Below, in pieces: positions 32,858-43,888 of a DNA stretch of 64,000 nucleotides (the stretch's first letter is position 1; each line of letters starts with the position of its first letter). The notes below the pieces were generated by a model that searched no databases, was not told the origin of the DNA, and worked only from the letters and a program-made list of their open reading frames with translations. A program made the translations under genes and the position numbers. The stretch lies in the NCBI RefSeq assembly GCF_000746025.2, contig NZ_CP045798.1:2156501-2220500 (forward strand), read 5' to 3'. This DNA comes from Thermanaerosceptrum fracticalcis. Its GTDB lineage: Bacteria > Bacillota > Peptococcia > DRI-13.

Positions 32858-35800
32858 CTATTTTCTTAAAAAATTTTCTTCGTAAAACTTATTCACAGCT
32901 CGAACAATATCAATCATGTCAGACCGTACTGCTGCAGCTTCCAGGGTCTTATTAGGCCTATCCGACTTCTCGATAAAGTGCAGCGCATCCTCCAGGACAT
33001 CTATAGCCTGAGAGGCTGCATTAAAGACATTATTGACTGCAGCCAATTCCCCAGGCAACTTCTGCCCTTCGTGCAAGCGCCTGTAATCAGCCACCTGAGT
33101 TTCCACCTGCTTCTTATAATCATAAAAATCACTCACCGACTGGGGTTGCCGGTACGCATCTGCCACAAAACCTTGAGAAAGCCCTCCCAGGACCGGAATA
33201 CCAGGCTTGCCTCCGAAAGTCATATCAATGGATTCCAGGAACACCCGGCCTAAAGTACCGGTATACCCTTCTATAAGCCGCTGCAGCCGTTTGGGCGACT
33301 TAAATGCTTCCGGTATTCCCGGCACATCTGCAAGTCCCTCACTGATCTTTCGCACAAGAATACTGGTGTATTCGTTATACTGCAACTCCGGTGAAACCCG
33401 TTTGTCCGATTCGCTTAAAATCGGATTACCGCGCCAATCTCTACCGGTTGCGTCGCGGTAGAAGGGTTCAATGGCAGATGGAATGATCTCAGGGACCAGG
33501 GCTTGATTAATGGTCTGTGCAAACTCCTTCCAGGCATTAGGATTATCCTTTAGGTATTTATCCAGCAACCTTTCCGGAATAGCCCCAAACATAATCCCAA
33601 GCTCCCACGGCCTCGGCACCGGGAAAAACCAGCGTGTAGTTTTTGGGTCCCCAAGGGGTATATTCCAGAAGAAATCCCGGCGCCACCAGGGTAGTTCCCG
33701 GTAATTTTCGTTCTCCCGGGTGAGCCACAAGTTAAATAAGGTGGGAATAGTAATATACAACAGCCCTTTGGCTATGGTACGCCAGGGGTGCTTAGCCAGT
33801 AACCGGCCTACGTTTACTGTCCCTTGGATTGAGGGGTTTAAGAAATTGACAAGCCTGTTAAGCTGTGCACGTCTTACCCAACTACCCATCTTGCGGAAAT
33901 CCACGGAAAGGTTACGCATACGGGCTACATTGCGAGCTATTTCTTCCTGGGGTAGAATCTCAAGGAGCTTTTGCTCATCCATGGCTTTAATATCGGCATC
34001 GGAAAAACCGGCAGCTTTCAGGTATTTTTTCATGCCTTTCTTCATTTCCGCTAACCGTCCCGCCATTTCCCCAGGCTCAATCCAATCCTGGAGGAAGCGT
34101 AAAGGTGTACCAAAGGCTTTAAACCCGGCCCATAATCCCTGCCCCACATAACCTTCTTTTGCCAGGCCCCAGGCCTCGTTTAATTTTAGCACAAACTCAT
34201 GAGCTCTATTGCCGTTAGACATAATCTGGTTAATGGCTTCCTGGGCAAACTCCCGGTCATTGGCTGTAAAATAGTTGGTTGTCCCGCCTTTTCTGGCAGC
34301 CAGTCTATACCACTTATCACCTTTGAGTGCGCTCCAAAATCCCTGGAAAATATCCACAGGGTTTAAGTGGGTATCCGATGAGACTAGGTTATGGAAAGTG
34401 TCCCGGGCGGCGTTGCGGTAAATGAATTGCGGGGTATAGATAATTCCTGTCTTTTGTACCTGGGCGAGATTCATCAGAACCTTAGTCACCAAATTTACAT
34501 TTTCCGGTGTTAGCCCCTTAATAGCCTCATACAGGTCCGGGTGAACATCATAAAGGACGGGCTCTCCATCCCGGTAGACTACCACCTGATTGGGACCGGC
34601 CAGATATTGGGGATTGAATATCCGGGCCATGGTATCCAGGTCCAGGCTATCAACGAATTGTTTAGCGTCGCCGTACACCTCCTCAATACCTTCCATCCCC
34701 TCGAAAACGTCATACAGATACTTCTTAACCTTTTCCAAATTGAACTGTACGGCTTTCAGCTGGACCGGGGCACGTGACATTATCTTGCCTTTACCCTCCG
34801 CCTTATCAGCCATATCGGCCAATTCCAGAAGCAGCCTGTTCCTCATGGCCACACTGCGGTAAATAAAAGTGTTATTAATATCGTTTTCCTCGGGGTCCAT
34901 AATATCTTCCCCGCCGCCCTTTAAACCTTTCACTACCCGTTTGGCTGCGCCAAGTTTTTGACTTGTCCCGGCAACATAGTCAAAAGCCTCTTTAATCCGT
35001 TTTAGGCTTACATAATTGGGGTTTGCCAGTTCAATCTTAGCCTTATCGGCCTTACTGTATATGCCGCCCTGGACCAAAAGATCGTAAGCATTTGACCTGT
35101 ACTCCCTGGTCTTATCAAAGATTTTCTTAAACTCCGGGTGTTTTGCCTCCAGTATGCGAATCTGCTCGTCGTAGGTTTCCGGAGAGTCAGGCATTTCCAG
35201 GCCGCGCTGTAAATAGTCTTTACTACGGCGAGCTATGGAATAAACCCAAAACTCCCGGCGGGTTTGCTCATCCTTGTGGATCGGCTTAGTGATCTCAAAA
35301 TAAGAGGGGCCCACCTTCTTACCATCCAGGTCAGATTGATAATATCCGGGCTCTCCCTTGGGGTTAATGTCGGCCAGAGCTATTCCTTCCCAACCCCGCA
35401 AAGTAGACAGCTCGTTTGCAATCTTCTCCTGAAATACCCGTCCCCCAAGCTCCCCGGCGGCCCATTCCACGGGATAAGTTGCATCCACAATACCGGTATA
35501 GATCTGGCGCAACATCCTGGTCAAGTCCACAGGCGCAGGATAGCGGGGATCGCCTTTAAACCAGACGGATTTCATTCCACGGGCCACAGGGTCCAAATTC
35601 ACCAGGCTATAAATATCCCGGGCAATCATCTCTATAACACCCATTACGTCCCGCGGAATATACTTCTTAATATATTCCGAAAGTTCCGGGTATGCATGTT
35701 CGGTTTTATCCCGGTCCGTGAGATAAAGCCTTATAAACTCAGCAATACCTTCCCGCCGCTGCTTAAACTTAGGATAACTCGGCCTAGAAGTCACCGCACC

Positions 35801-38800
35801 CAAAGCGAGAAGATCGCTATCTATCTTTGCCGCTCCGGCACCCAGGCGTTTTTTGATTGTAGTAATCTCTGACAAAGTATAGAGCTTATCAAAGTAATGG
35901 CCTGCTTCATGAGAAAGTGTTGCCAGGTCGTTAGCCTTAGCAATCCTGGTTATGTGCGTTCTGTTGTCGAACTGACCAAGACGGGACCAATGAATACCAC
36001 CTTTTTTTACGGCCATCTCCAGTTTCTTTTCAAAATCCTTGACGATTTCAGAGGCCCTTTTCGCTTTTCCCGTTGTATTCTTACCAGTAGCGGGACCTAC
36101 TCCAGTCTGCCCCAACTTACTGGTAAGCCCTTCCGTATCCCTTTTACCCTCATATTTTTTGGCTACCTCACGCTTGGCATCCAAATACTCAAAATTAGGT
36201 AAAACTTCAACTCCTTCCAAGGTGGTTGTACCATAAGAAAGGTTATCATCAATCACCAGTTCAATTTGCTTGGCCAGCGCTACGTTTTCTTGCCCGTTAT
36301 CATTGATAATGCGCTTCAGGGCTTCCTCCACCTCACCAGGACTAGCTCCCGTAAGCTGCATTATTCTTTCCAAGGGCTTACTTGTAAGGCGTTTCGTACC
36401 AGTAGTGATCCTTTCCCCGTACTGGTTAACAGTAGAAAACCGCTTACCTTTAATTGATTGAGTCAATTCTGTAAGCAGCCTAACGGCCTCTGCCTGAATA
36501 AACTCCTTCAACTCAGGATGTTCGTACATATAGGCTTTTATGCGCCGATCGCCTACATCCTCGATGGTCCTGTCATCAATGGGAATACTAATCTCTTTTG
36601 CTTTATTTGAAAGTTGCTCATCTTTAAACCAATCTGGCAAATACTTCCTATCGTGTCCCTTGATAGTTGAAAGCAGGTCTGTTAAACTGATCTCAGAGAG
36701 ATCTCCTAGCGTACGTAACCCATTTGACCCTTCAGGGTCATTAGGCCGTGCTAAGATGGACGATCTCTCTATATTTATATTTGTGGCCAAATGGTCATAA
36801 TACTTTTTGCCGTCATGGTACTCCTTGACTATTAGCTTTGCATTATACAACTCATCCCCTATTTGCAAAGCGCCATAAAAAACATGGACCATCTTCCCAT
36901 CATGCTTATTTTTGGGTGGAACCGACGCCACCTTGACCGCTTCCCTTAAAAGATCCGGGAGGGCGAGGGCGGCAACAATCTGGGGTTTACCTCCGTGGCT
37001 AAACCCGTGCTTAAGCCGCCTTTCGGTAATAAGTATTTCATAGCCTGTGTCTTTATTTTTATATGTTTTATTGAAAAAGGGCTTTAAGAGCTCCCGCGCC
37101 TGGGCCCTCATCACGGCAGGTTCACCGTCAAGGATTTCATTCCCGTTAAGTCTAACCACTTTTATAGGTGGTTTTTTCAATACCTCTTCCTTAGACAAAA
37201 AAGCTGCTTCCACTGCTTCCTCGGCCTCTTGCCCAATATCCCCGGGAGCCTTTTTCGTTTTCGGTTCCCCCTGGGCAGGAAACAACCGCATATAAGTGGC
37301 CAGGATCGGGTCGAAATCATCGTCCTTAACAGCAAACCGCGGTTGCCCTTCATAAAGGACCGCCTCTTTCATAAGGGGAGTTATCGGAAGCGAAAGCTGT
37401 TTTCCCCCCTCAATCCATACTTCTTCTACCCTTGCACCCCACTTTTTCCCGTACCTGTTTAGAAAATCAGGGATCATCTTGTCGTAGAACCCCTTCATTC
37501 CCTCGCCGCCGACTTTGAGGTCAAGATCCGTCAAAACCCCGTTTTGAGTACTATTGAGCGCATCGGCATGAGCAAGAGCATCCTTTTTCATAGAATAAGA
37601 TTCCACGACTTCACCGCCAGGTCCGACAACGTCAAAAATCTTGTCTGTCTTTCCGACCTTCTCGCGGTTGAAAACAACTTTGTATTCTCCTTTTCTGCCT
37701 TCACCGTTGATGATCTTAGCAGCGATTTCTTTCCCGACAAAATTTTCTAATTCGGCGGCTTCAACCACTTTGTGCATGATTTGATGATCAAGCTTATCGA
37801 AAGCTTTTAACATATAAGAATCATCGTTTTCGATCTTTGAATACTCTATTCTGCTAACCTGCTTGCTCAGATTATACCTCTCAGCCTGCTGTTCCCCTGT
37901 GGTCCAGGCTATCCTGTCAAAGCCGTTTTCGGCAGCATAGCGGAGCATCCGCTTTAAGACAAACTCATGCCAATTTTTACTGAAAGGGGCTTCAGGGACA
38001 CTGCCGGTCATCTGCCAAGCACGCTCGACAGCCTGTTTTTTGGCCTCCGGACCTATATCCTTGGAAACCTTAATCTTTTCAGCTCCATATAAAATATGAT
38101 CAACAACCCAATAATCCTCGGTCTCCCTAAGAGAAAAACCTTCGGGCAGTCCGTCGCCAATATAACCCTTCTTTCTTCCAGTTTGGTGCCAGTCAGACTG
38201 TACTTCCTCCAGGAAAAGAATCCTTTCACCATCTGGGCCAATGCGTTCATTAAACCGAACATGAGCTAGAACATTTGGTTCCTCCCAATGGGAAGATTGA
38301 TATACGGGTCCCGCCCTAGCAATTTGTTCCAGAGACATATTATCTATGTCTTTACCAAAATCAAACGGTAAAACAAGCAGCAACTCGCGGTAGTCTTTAC
38401 CTCCAGGTTCCTGAAAAGATGAATACCTTGGCTTTAAAGGAATCTCAACAAAGCTTTCATATGCCTCTCTAGCTTTTAAATAATCTTCTGCCAAGTTTCT
38501 GAGATTTTCAGGAATCTCCGATATTTTTATTCTTCCATCAGTTAATTTATTGGGGAGATTATAAGCATCTAATTGAGACATGCCGCTCTTTAGTGCTTCT
38601 TGAACAAATAAAGAATGTACTCTGTTTGCTTCATCCAAAGCGGCCTTATATGCCCGATATTCTTGTTCTGTACTCATTATTTCCTCTACTTCGATTTGAT
38701 GGCTCCTGATCCAGTTCAATACTTCCTGCTTGGTAAGTTTCCCACCCTTAGCCAGAAGATCGTCCATACCAGTCCATTTCATTTCATCGGCTTTGACTCC

Positions 38801-41800
38801 ATTTTTCTCGATGATAGAACGGACCATTTCCACCGGGGCAATATTAGGCATTTTCTCCTGAATCACTTTTTCCAATTGAGAGTAAAAGGGAGGAGCGTAC
38901 TCTTTAACAGAGTAAGAGGTTTTTTTAGCTGATTCTTTGCCTTTTACACCTTCAAAAGCCTTCTCCCAGTCGCCCCTTGCGAAGGCCTCAGCCTGGGTTT
39001 TGATATTTTCCGCAAGATTTTTCTCTACGTTTTTCCGGAAATAAGTAAGCCTTTTAATAATCTTCTGAACCCATTCCTTGAACCGCTTTATCATTTCCGC
39101 AAAATAGGATTTTCCTTCGCTTTGGAAATCGTCCCGGCTCATAGCATAATCAGCAATAATCTCGGAAAGGTGTTCCTCGGCCCGATCCTTGTCAAGCCCA
39201 CGTTCCACCAGGAAATTAATTGCCTTCTCATAGTCCTCCATATTTGACATTTGCCACATACTGGTCCAAAGTTCCGCATATTCGTGAATGATCTCCTGGG
39301 TAATCGGCATGTTCGGGTTGGCCAAAAGCTCAATGGAAGTCCTAAAAGCAGCCCCGCGCTTCTCTATCATGGCTTTACCTGCAATATACGCCTTGCTACC
39401 TTCTTTTAGTCCGTGGGCCTTGAGTAACTCAGAGGTTATTTCATCAGTGAACATATTAGTAAAGTTAACAATGTGCTCTACGTCTAAACCGGCTTTCTTG
39501 GCTCCTTCAAGGTATTTTTCCGTCATCTCCAGGATTTTTTTCTGCTCTTGCTGGTCTATGCCGTATTCCTTCATGAAAGTTCTAACCCTCTCAAGGGGTA
39601 GTTCGGAGAGATCAGTTTTAGCATGTAAACCTCTCGCTCCATCAAGAGCATTGGTCCATGCTCCAACGGCTGATCTCTCTATTTTTGTTGCCTTATGGTC
39701 ATACAGTTCTCCATCCAGAGCAACGTGAATATCGCTCTCTATCACTTCATCAACAGGTTTTAAATACTCTACATAATTTTTAGGGGTACTGCCGGTCATA
39801 CCATTATCAGCAATCCATTGAATAGAATTTTCATCTTTTTTGACAACTTTTACTCGTTTAGGCTTATCACTGAATGTTTCTTTAAGAACCATGCTAAATT
39901 CGCTTGCCTTAGTTGTTACCGTTTCACCCCTTAGCAACTTAGGGCTAACACTATTAAATATCTTGCTAAACTCCTTGGCATCCATTTCAGGTTTTAAAGC
40001 CCTGTCTTTTACAAATTGACCATATGCAGTTTGCGCTGAGTATCCTTTAGCCTTATAATCAGCAGCTAAATCCTCAGCACTGGCAGTCAATCTTTCCGGG
40101 GCATAACTAGAAACAACAACCCTCTCAACCTGTTCATTGGATTGAGGAACATCAATTTTAACCGTATCACCGGCCTTAACAAGCCCTTTTCTCTGTTCGA
40201 TAATTTTCGTCCCCGCCTCGGGAGATTGCTCAAAAGCTCTTATTTCAGGTCGTACTTCGGCTTTAATTTCTGGCTCTGGTAATAGTCTTTTGCCTCTGGA
40301 GATAGGAATAACTTTGCCAGTGGCTTGTTCCGCTCCTTCTACAGCCTGGGCGAATACGGTGTTAGGATCCTGGTCTCTATTCTTGCCGCCTCTGCCGCGC
40401 ATTTGCTTGAAATAATTCGGGTCCTTTGCGCCCATGGCCAATTCTTTGGGCGTGAGCTTACGACCGATCTTCTTTTCGGTAAGGTAAATATCCGACTTGA
40501 ATACAGCCAGACCATTAATATTTACCATTTCGCGCTTCGTATCAATATGCGCGTCTGTGACAGGATCAGTTTTCACCCATATACCTATCCCTTTTTTAAG
40601 TTCTTTATAACCCTGTTTTTTTAGTTCTTTAGCCGTATAGCTTTTATCAAAAACAGTAACCGGGCCGGAATACGTCCCAAAACCGGCCTGAGCTCCTTCA
40701 TGGAATCGTTCCTCATTGCTTTTCTTCACACTGGACAATTCCAAAACATCGACCGGGATCCCTAACAAAGCGGAAACAACAGCACCGCCACCAAAAGCCA
40801 TAGCTAATTCATCAGCAGTAGGCATAGGAGCATTGGGGTCATAATAATATCGCTTGATAAACGGTTCAAGCAGTTCAGCCACTATTTCTTCCGTTCCTTC
40901 ACCAAATATATTAGCCACCCTTTTAACTGCCGCTTGGCCAACGGGAGACTTAATATACTTCTCTACAAGTTTTTCCGGGCTTAAAACACCTTTCCCCATG
41001 CCGGGAATACCGCCAAACAGCCGTTCAATAGCGACTTCTTTAATCCCGCTTGTCATTCCGGCTTTTCTAGCTGTCTGAATATCCGCGCCGCTTTGTAAAG
41101 CCTCACCGGCGGCATTTCCCGCTGCCATGCCGTATAATAGCTGTGTGCCTATAAGCGGAGACAAAGCATGAGCCGCAGCAATAGGAGCCACTTGCCCAAC
41201 TGTGCCGACCAGTTCACTTGTAACCTGCTGCCATTTAGGCAGGTGGGCATATTCTTCATTCAAAGCCTGTCTTTCCAGCGCGGATTGTTCTTGTAGATCC
41301 AACACTTGCTGGACAAGAGAGTCTCGGCTTGCAGTTAGTTTTTTTACTGCTTCAGGATCATACTGCTGCGCTTTGATACCAAAAATACGGGAAAGGATTG
41401 GATGGTTTTTCTCAAAATTTAGAGCCTCGTCTATGCCGGAAGCTAATTCCGCTCCTTGGGCCGAAGATAACCCTCTTTGAAAGGTTTTAAAGCCTTGCAT
41501 AATGTTTTTGGCTATTGCGGAAAGGAAACCTGGCTTATTATCAGTTCCAGCAGGTACGGCAGGCGAAAAACTACTTGTATCAACAGGCTTGAATGATGGT
41601 TCCATGCCAGCCCTCATCTTGGCCCAAGAAGGTATATCTGATATCTGCGGTTTCTGTATTTCCGGGTCCTTGATTTTTTGATCCAATTGACGGGCAAAAT
41701 CTTCGCTCCCACCAAGCAGTTCCTTTTCCTGGCGTTGTATATCCTGCCATTCTATCTTCGGCATAGTGGCAGCTTTCCGCTGCGCTATAATATCATCACC

Positions 41801-41905
41801 GGTTGGATACGCACCAGCACCAAATTGGGCTTTTGCTTTTCTCTCGGCAATTATTTCATCACCAGTTTTGCCAGTGATAATTCTACTTTTATTTTTTTGG
41901 GCCAT
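32858..41905 (-). CDS. Giant polyvalent phage protein (3015 residues), presumed ejected internal virion protein
   Basis: It combines several modules seen in large polyvalent phage proteins. An amphipathic hydrophobic stretch lies near 225-270. A PFYSQLEKVIQEKM/KWTGMDDLL region is at about 1000-1070. A module at about 1185-1490 carries EEVQSDWHQTGRKKGY, AWTTGEQQAERYNLS and GGEGMKGFYD. An LPD3/nuclease-like region is at about 1595-1710 (YEILITERRLKHGFSHGG). HEAGH at 1999-2003 is a zincin motif, and an LPD38-like C-terminal third starts near 2440. Such proteins are thought to enter the cell with the DNA. Its neighbour is a 416-residue coiled-coil protein, probably also internal. Confidence 0.85.
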   Translation of the reverse strand: MAQKNKSRIITGKTGDEIIAERKAKAQFGAGAYPTGDDIIAQRKAATMPKIEWQDIQRQEKELLGGSEDFARQLDQKIKDPEIQKPQISDIPSWAKMRAGMEPSFKPVDTSSFSPAVPAGTDNKPGFLSAIAKNIMQGFKTFQRGLSSAQGAELASGIDEALNFEKNHPILSRIFGIKAQQYDPEAVKKLTASRDSLVQQVLDLQEQSALERQALNEEYAHLPKWQQVTSELVGTVGQVAPIAAAHALSPLIGTQLLYGMAAGNAAGEALQSGADIQTARKAGMTSGIKEVAIERLFGGIPGMGKGVLSPEKLVEKYIKSPVGQAAVKRVANIFGEGTEEIVAELLEPFIKRYYYDPNAPMPTADELAMAFGGGAVVSALLGIPVDVLELSSVKKSNEERFHEGAQAGFGTYSGPVTVFDKSYTAKELKKQGYKELKKGIGIWVKTDPVTDAHIDTKREMVNINGLAVFKSDIYLTEKKIGRKLTPKELAMGAKDPNYFKQMRGRGGKNRDQDPNTVFAQAVEGAEQATGKVIPISRGKRLLPEPEIKAEVRPEIRAFEQSPEAGTKIIEQRKGLVKAGDTVKIDVPQSNEQVERVVVSSYAPERLTASAEDLAADYKAKGYSAQTAYGQFVKDRALKPEMDAKEFSKIFNSVSPKLLRGETVTTKASEFSMVLKETFSDKPKRVKVVKKDENSIQWIADNGMTGSTPKNYVEYLKPVDEVIESDIHVALDGELYDHKATKIERSAVGAWTNALDGARGLHAKTDLSELPLERVRTFMKEYGIDQQEQKKILEMTEKYLEGAKKAGLDVEHIVNFTNMFTDEITSELLKAHGLKEGSKAYIAGKAMIEKRGAAFRTSIELLANPNMPITQEIIHEYAELWTSMWQMSNMEDYEKAINFLVERGLDKDRAEEHLSEIIADYAMSRDDFQSEGKSYFAEMIKRFKEWVQKIIKRLTYFRKNVEKNLAENIKTQAEAFARGDWEKAFEGVKGKESAKKTSYSVKEYAPPFYSQLEKVIQEKMPNIAPVEMVRSIIEKNGVKADEMKWTGMDDLLAKGGKLTKQEVLNWIRSHQIEVEEIMSTEQEYRAYKAALDEANRVHSLFVQEALKSGMSQLDAYNLPNKLTDGRIKISEIPENLRNLAEDYLKAREAYESFVEIPLKPRYSSFQEPGGKDYRELLLVLPFDFGKDIDNMSLEQIARAGPVYQSSHWEEPNVLAHVRFNERIGPDGERILFLEEVQSDWHQTGRKKGYIGDGLPEGFSLRETEDYWVVDHILYGAEKIKVSKDIGPEAKKQAVERAWQMTGSVPEAPFSKNWHEFVLKRMLRYAAENGFDRIAWTTGEQQAERYNLSKQVSRIEYSKIENDDSYMLKAFDKLDHQIMHKVVEAAELENFVGKEIAAKIINGEGRKGEYKVVFNREKVGKTDKIFDVVGPGGEVVESYSMKKDALAHADALNSTQNGVLTDLDLKVGGEGMKGFYDKMIPDFLNRYGKKWGARVEEVWIEGGKQLSLPITPLMKEAVLYEGQPRFAVKDDDFDPILATYMRLFPAQGEPKTKKAPGDIGQEAEEAVEAAFLSKEEVLKKPPIKVVRLNGNEILDGEPAVMRAQARELLKPFFNKTYKNKDTGYEILITERRLKHGFSHGGKPQIVAALALPDLLREAVKVASVPPKNKHDGKMVHVFYGALQIGDELYNAKLIVKEYHDGKKYYDHLATNINIERSSILARPNDPEGSNGLRTLGDLSEISLTDLLSTIKGHDRKYLPDWFKDEQLSNKAKEISIPIDDRTIEDVGDRRIKAYMYEHPELKEFIQAEAVRLLTELTQSIKGKRFSTVNQYGERITTGTKRLTSKPLERIMQLTGASPGEVEEALKRIINDNGQENVALAKQIELVIDDNLSYGTTTLEGVEVLPNFEYLDAKREVAKKYEGKRDTEGLTSKLGQTGVGPATGKNTTGKAKRASEIVKDFEKKLEMAVKKGGIHWSRLGQFDNRTHITRIAKANDLATLSHEAGHYFDKLYTLSEITTIKKRLGAGAAKIDSDLLALGAVTSRPSYPKFKQRREGIAEFIRLYLTDRDKTEHAYPELSEYIKKYIPRDVMGVIEMIARDIYSLVNLDPVARGMKSVWFKGDPRYPAPVDLTRMLRQIYTGIVDATYPVEWAAGELGGRVFQEKIANELSTLRGWEGIALADINPKGEPGYYQSDLDGKKVGPSYFEITKPIHKDEQTRREFWVYSIARRSKDYLQRGLEMPDSPETYDEQIRILEAKHPEFKKIFDKTREYRSNAYDLLVQGGIYSKADKAKIELANPNYVSLKRIKEAFDYVAGTSQKLGAAKRVVKGLKGGGEDIMDPEENDINNTFIYRSVAMRNRLLLELADMADKAEGKGKIMSRAPVQLKAVQFNLEKVKKYLYDVFEGMEGIEEVYGDAKQFVDSLDLDTMARIFNPQYLAGPNQVVVYRDGEPVLYDVHPDLYEAIKGLTPENVNLVTKVLMNLAQVQKTGIIYTPQFIYRNAARDTFHNLVSSDTHLNPVDIFQGFWSALKGDKWYRLAARKGGTTNYFTANDREFAQEAINQIMSNGNRAHEFVLKLNEAWGLAKEGYVGQGLWAGFKAFGTPLRFLQDWIEPGEMAGRLAEMKKGMKKYLKAAGFSDADIKAMDEQKLLEILPQEEIARNVARMRNLSVDFRKMGSWVRRAQLNRLVNFLNPSIQGTVNVGRLLAKHPWRTIAKGLLYITIPTLFNLWLTRENENYRELPWWRRDFFWNIPLGDPKTTRWFFPVPRPWELGIMFGAIPERLLDKYLKDNPNAWKEFAQTINQALVPEIIPSAIEPFYRDATGRDWRGNPILSESDKRVSPELQYNEYTSILVRKISEGLADVPGIPEAFKSPKRLQRLIEGYTGTLGRVFLESIDMTFGGKPGIPVLGGLSQGFVADAYRQPQSVSDFYDYKKQVETQVADYRRLHEGQKLPGELAAVNNVFNAASQAIDVLEDALHFIEKSDRPNKTLEAAAVRSDMIDIVRAVNKFYEENFLRK

Positions 41906-41915
41906 ACAATCACCC

Positions 41916-43166
41916 CTATTTGCTGTTTAAGATTTTTTCCAATATCGCTACAGCTTCATTTTTGGGCAAGAAACCAGCCAGCGTCTTTAATTCTTCGGGA
42001 TCCAACCACTGAGCATTTTGCCTTAGCCATTTCTCAGGATCGCCGCTATTCATCATAGATGAATATAAAGCCCCAATTGTTTTAGGGTTCTTCATATTCG
42101 CAGGATTGGTCGGGTCTTTTTCCCAATTAAACTTATCCCTTGCCAAAGCGGCATTTCTTTCGGCAATGCTTATTTCTCTATTCCTGAGAGCCTGTGCAAC
42201 CAAATCCTGCTTCTTCTGATAATCAAACTGATCCAGCCAGCGCTGATCAAGGAGTTTGTCCCTACTGACTTGATAATTATATTCTTGCTGTTTTTGAGCA
42301 AAGTTTCTATTACTTTCCAGGACAGATTGATTAAACGCTCTGTCGGTTGAATAGCGCTGGTAGTCGGCGTTTTGCAGGCTAGATAAAAGGTTGATCTGAT
42401 CCATCGTTAGCCCTTGCTCCTGCAGGTAACGGTTATAGGCCGCTTGTGTAAGTGACGGGAGCAATTCATTAAGCCTGTTTTTCACATCAGATTCAGATTC
42501 TTTGGCCGCCGCTATCGCATAAGAGCTAGGAATGCCGCCTGTCAAGGAGGAAGCAGCACCCAAAACATTCTGTGATGTTTTCTTGCTTTCATTCTCAATT
42601 CTTTCCTTGGCTGCCAGGTATTCAGGACTACTATATACAGAATTGGGGTTAAAAGCTGGAATTGAATTAAGCTTTGCCAATAAAGCTTCTATTTTAGAAG
42701 AATAAGGACTTTGATATACTCCTGAAACAGCAGGGGCAGCCGGAGCATTTACGCCAGGTATGCTTCCCACCAAATAAGATTGCCCGTTATAATTAAAATA
42801 CTGATTTCCCTGCTGGTCTCTGGAAAGGCTGCCCATACTCCCCCGTGCTGCTTCGGGAATAGTTTCGTCTGCTATCCTGTACTGCTGCCCGTTTGAAACA
42901 TACCACTTGGACCCGTCTTGTTCGGTGGTTATATATCCTCCATATGACGGTGTAGGACTGCTTCTACTTGCTGTCGTTTGAGAAATTGTTTGAGATGTCG
43001 TTTGAGAAGAAGCAGGCGTGTATACCTTATCTAAACTAAACCCAGGATACTGCTGAGCATAAACCTGCGCCTGCTGAGCCGCCCATTGCGCTTTTCCAAA
43101 ATCTTTTTCAGCATTTTTAATTAAATCTACGAGATATTTCCTTTCATTTTCCAGATCAAGAGCCAT
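41916..43166 (-). CDS. Probable internal virion protein, Gln/Ser-rich coiled coil
   Basis: A 416-residue protein without a recognised domain. It has a helical N-terminus (1-40), a Ser/Thr-rich linker (TSQTISQTTASRSS), two short repeats around an NGQxY motif (VSNGQQYRI, NYNGQSYLV), then about 200 residues of predicted coiled coil rich in Q, N and R. Position directly before the giant protein, 10 bases apart, suggests a short-tail or ejection component. Confidence 0.6.
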   Translation of the reverse strand: MALDLENERKYLVDLIKNAEKDFGKAQWAAQQAQVYAQQYPGFSLDKVYTPASSQTTSQTISQTTASRSSPTPSYGGYITTEQDGSKWYVSNGQQYRIADETIPEAARGSMGSLSRDQQGNQYFNYNGQSYLVGSIPGVNAPAAPAVSGVYQSPYSSKIEALLAKLNSIPAFNPNSVYSSPEYLAAKERIENESKKTSQNVLGAASSLTGGIPSSYAIAAAKESESDVKNRLNELLPSLTQAAYNRYLQEQGLTMDQINLLSSLQNADYQRYSTDRAFNQSVLESNRNFAQKQQEYNYQVSRDKLLDQRWLDQFDYQKKQDLVAQALRNREISIAERNAALARDKFNWEKDPTNPANMKNPKTIGALYSSMMNSGDPEKWLRQNAQWLDPEELKTLAGFLPKNEAVAILEKILNSK

Positions 43167-43183
43167 AAAAACATTCCCCCTTT

Positions 43184-43888
43184 CTAAACATCGGCGGAAA
43201 TTCGCCTGTAATCATTACCGATATACTCAACAACGGCAGTCTTTCCTGCCGCTATTATTACTCCGGCCCCGCCTGATTTCTTAATAGTTATGTCATAACC
43301 AGTATCATTGAAAACTGTATATCTTCTCCCGGCAACAGCAGGGGCTATAATATTGGCGGCCCCGCTGGAGTTGGAAACAATCAGCGTACTTGCCGTTTGC
43401 TCTGTTGATGATAACGTCCAATCCGACGAACCACCGCCATAATCATGGCTGGCCTGCCTGTATGTAATATCTGGCTGGGATACGGTAGGAGTATTAATCA
43501 CCGGAGAATTAAGAGTTGATGTGTCTATTGTTTTATTTGTCAAAGTCTGTGTGGCGGTAAGCAAGGCAATCGTCCCAATAACCACAGACCAGTCACTTGA
43601 AACATAAGAACCCGTATCCCTGGCAGTAGTACACTTTTTAATAAAATCTGAGCCTATCCATACATCGCCCAGGGTATAAGGCGGCGTCGGCTGTGTTGTA
43701 AAGATACTGTTTTTCCCGGAAGCTATCGAGATTTTTGAAGCCAACTCAGCTGAAAGATTGATAGTGTCAATGTTCATTAATAAAAAGTTAAGTTCCTTGG
43801 AGAGCTTGGAAACAAATTGATATAAAGTTTCCACTTGTTCCTTTACATCATCTTTCCGGCCTGGAATTTTGAAAATATCAGCCATCAT
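43184..43888 (-). CDS. Probable phage tail/fibre protein
   Basis: A 234-residue protein. The N-terminal 50 residues are helical. A phage-structural linker follows with PPYTLGDVWIGSD and a TATQTLTNKTIDTSTLNSP segment, typical of tail fibre shafts. The C-terminus is beta-rich (RRYTVFNDTGYDITIKKSGG). ATG 43888 overlaps the preceding stop by one base and follows GGAGAG; TTG 43891 or ATG 43885 are possible. Confidence 0.6.
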   Translation of the reverse strand: MMADIFKIPGRKDDVKEQVETLYQFVSKLSKELNFLLMNIDTINLSAELASKISIASGKNSIFTTQPTPPYTLGDVWIGSDFIKKCTTARDTGSYVSSDWSVVIGTIALLTATQTLTNKTIDTSTLNSPVINTPTVSQPDITYRQASHDYGGGSSDWTLSSTEQTASTLIVSNSSGAANIIAPAVAGRRYTVFNDTGYDITIKKSGGAGVIIAAGKTAVVEYIGNDYRRISADV

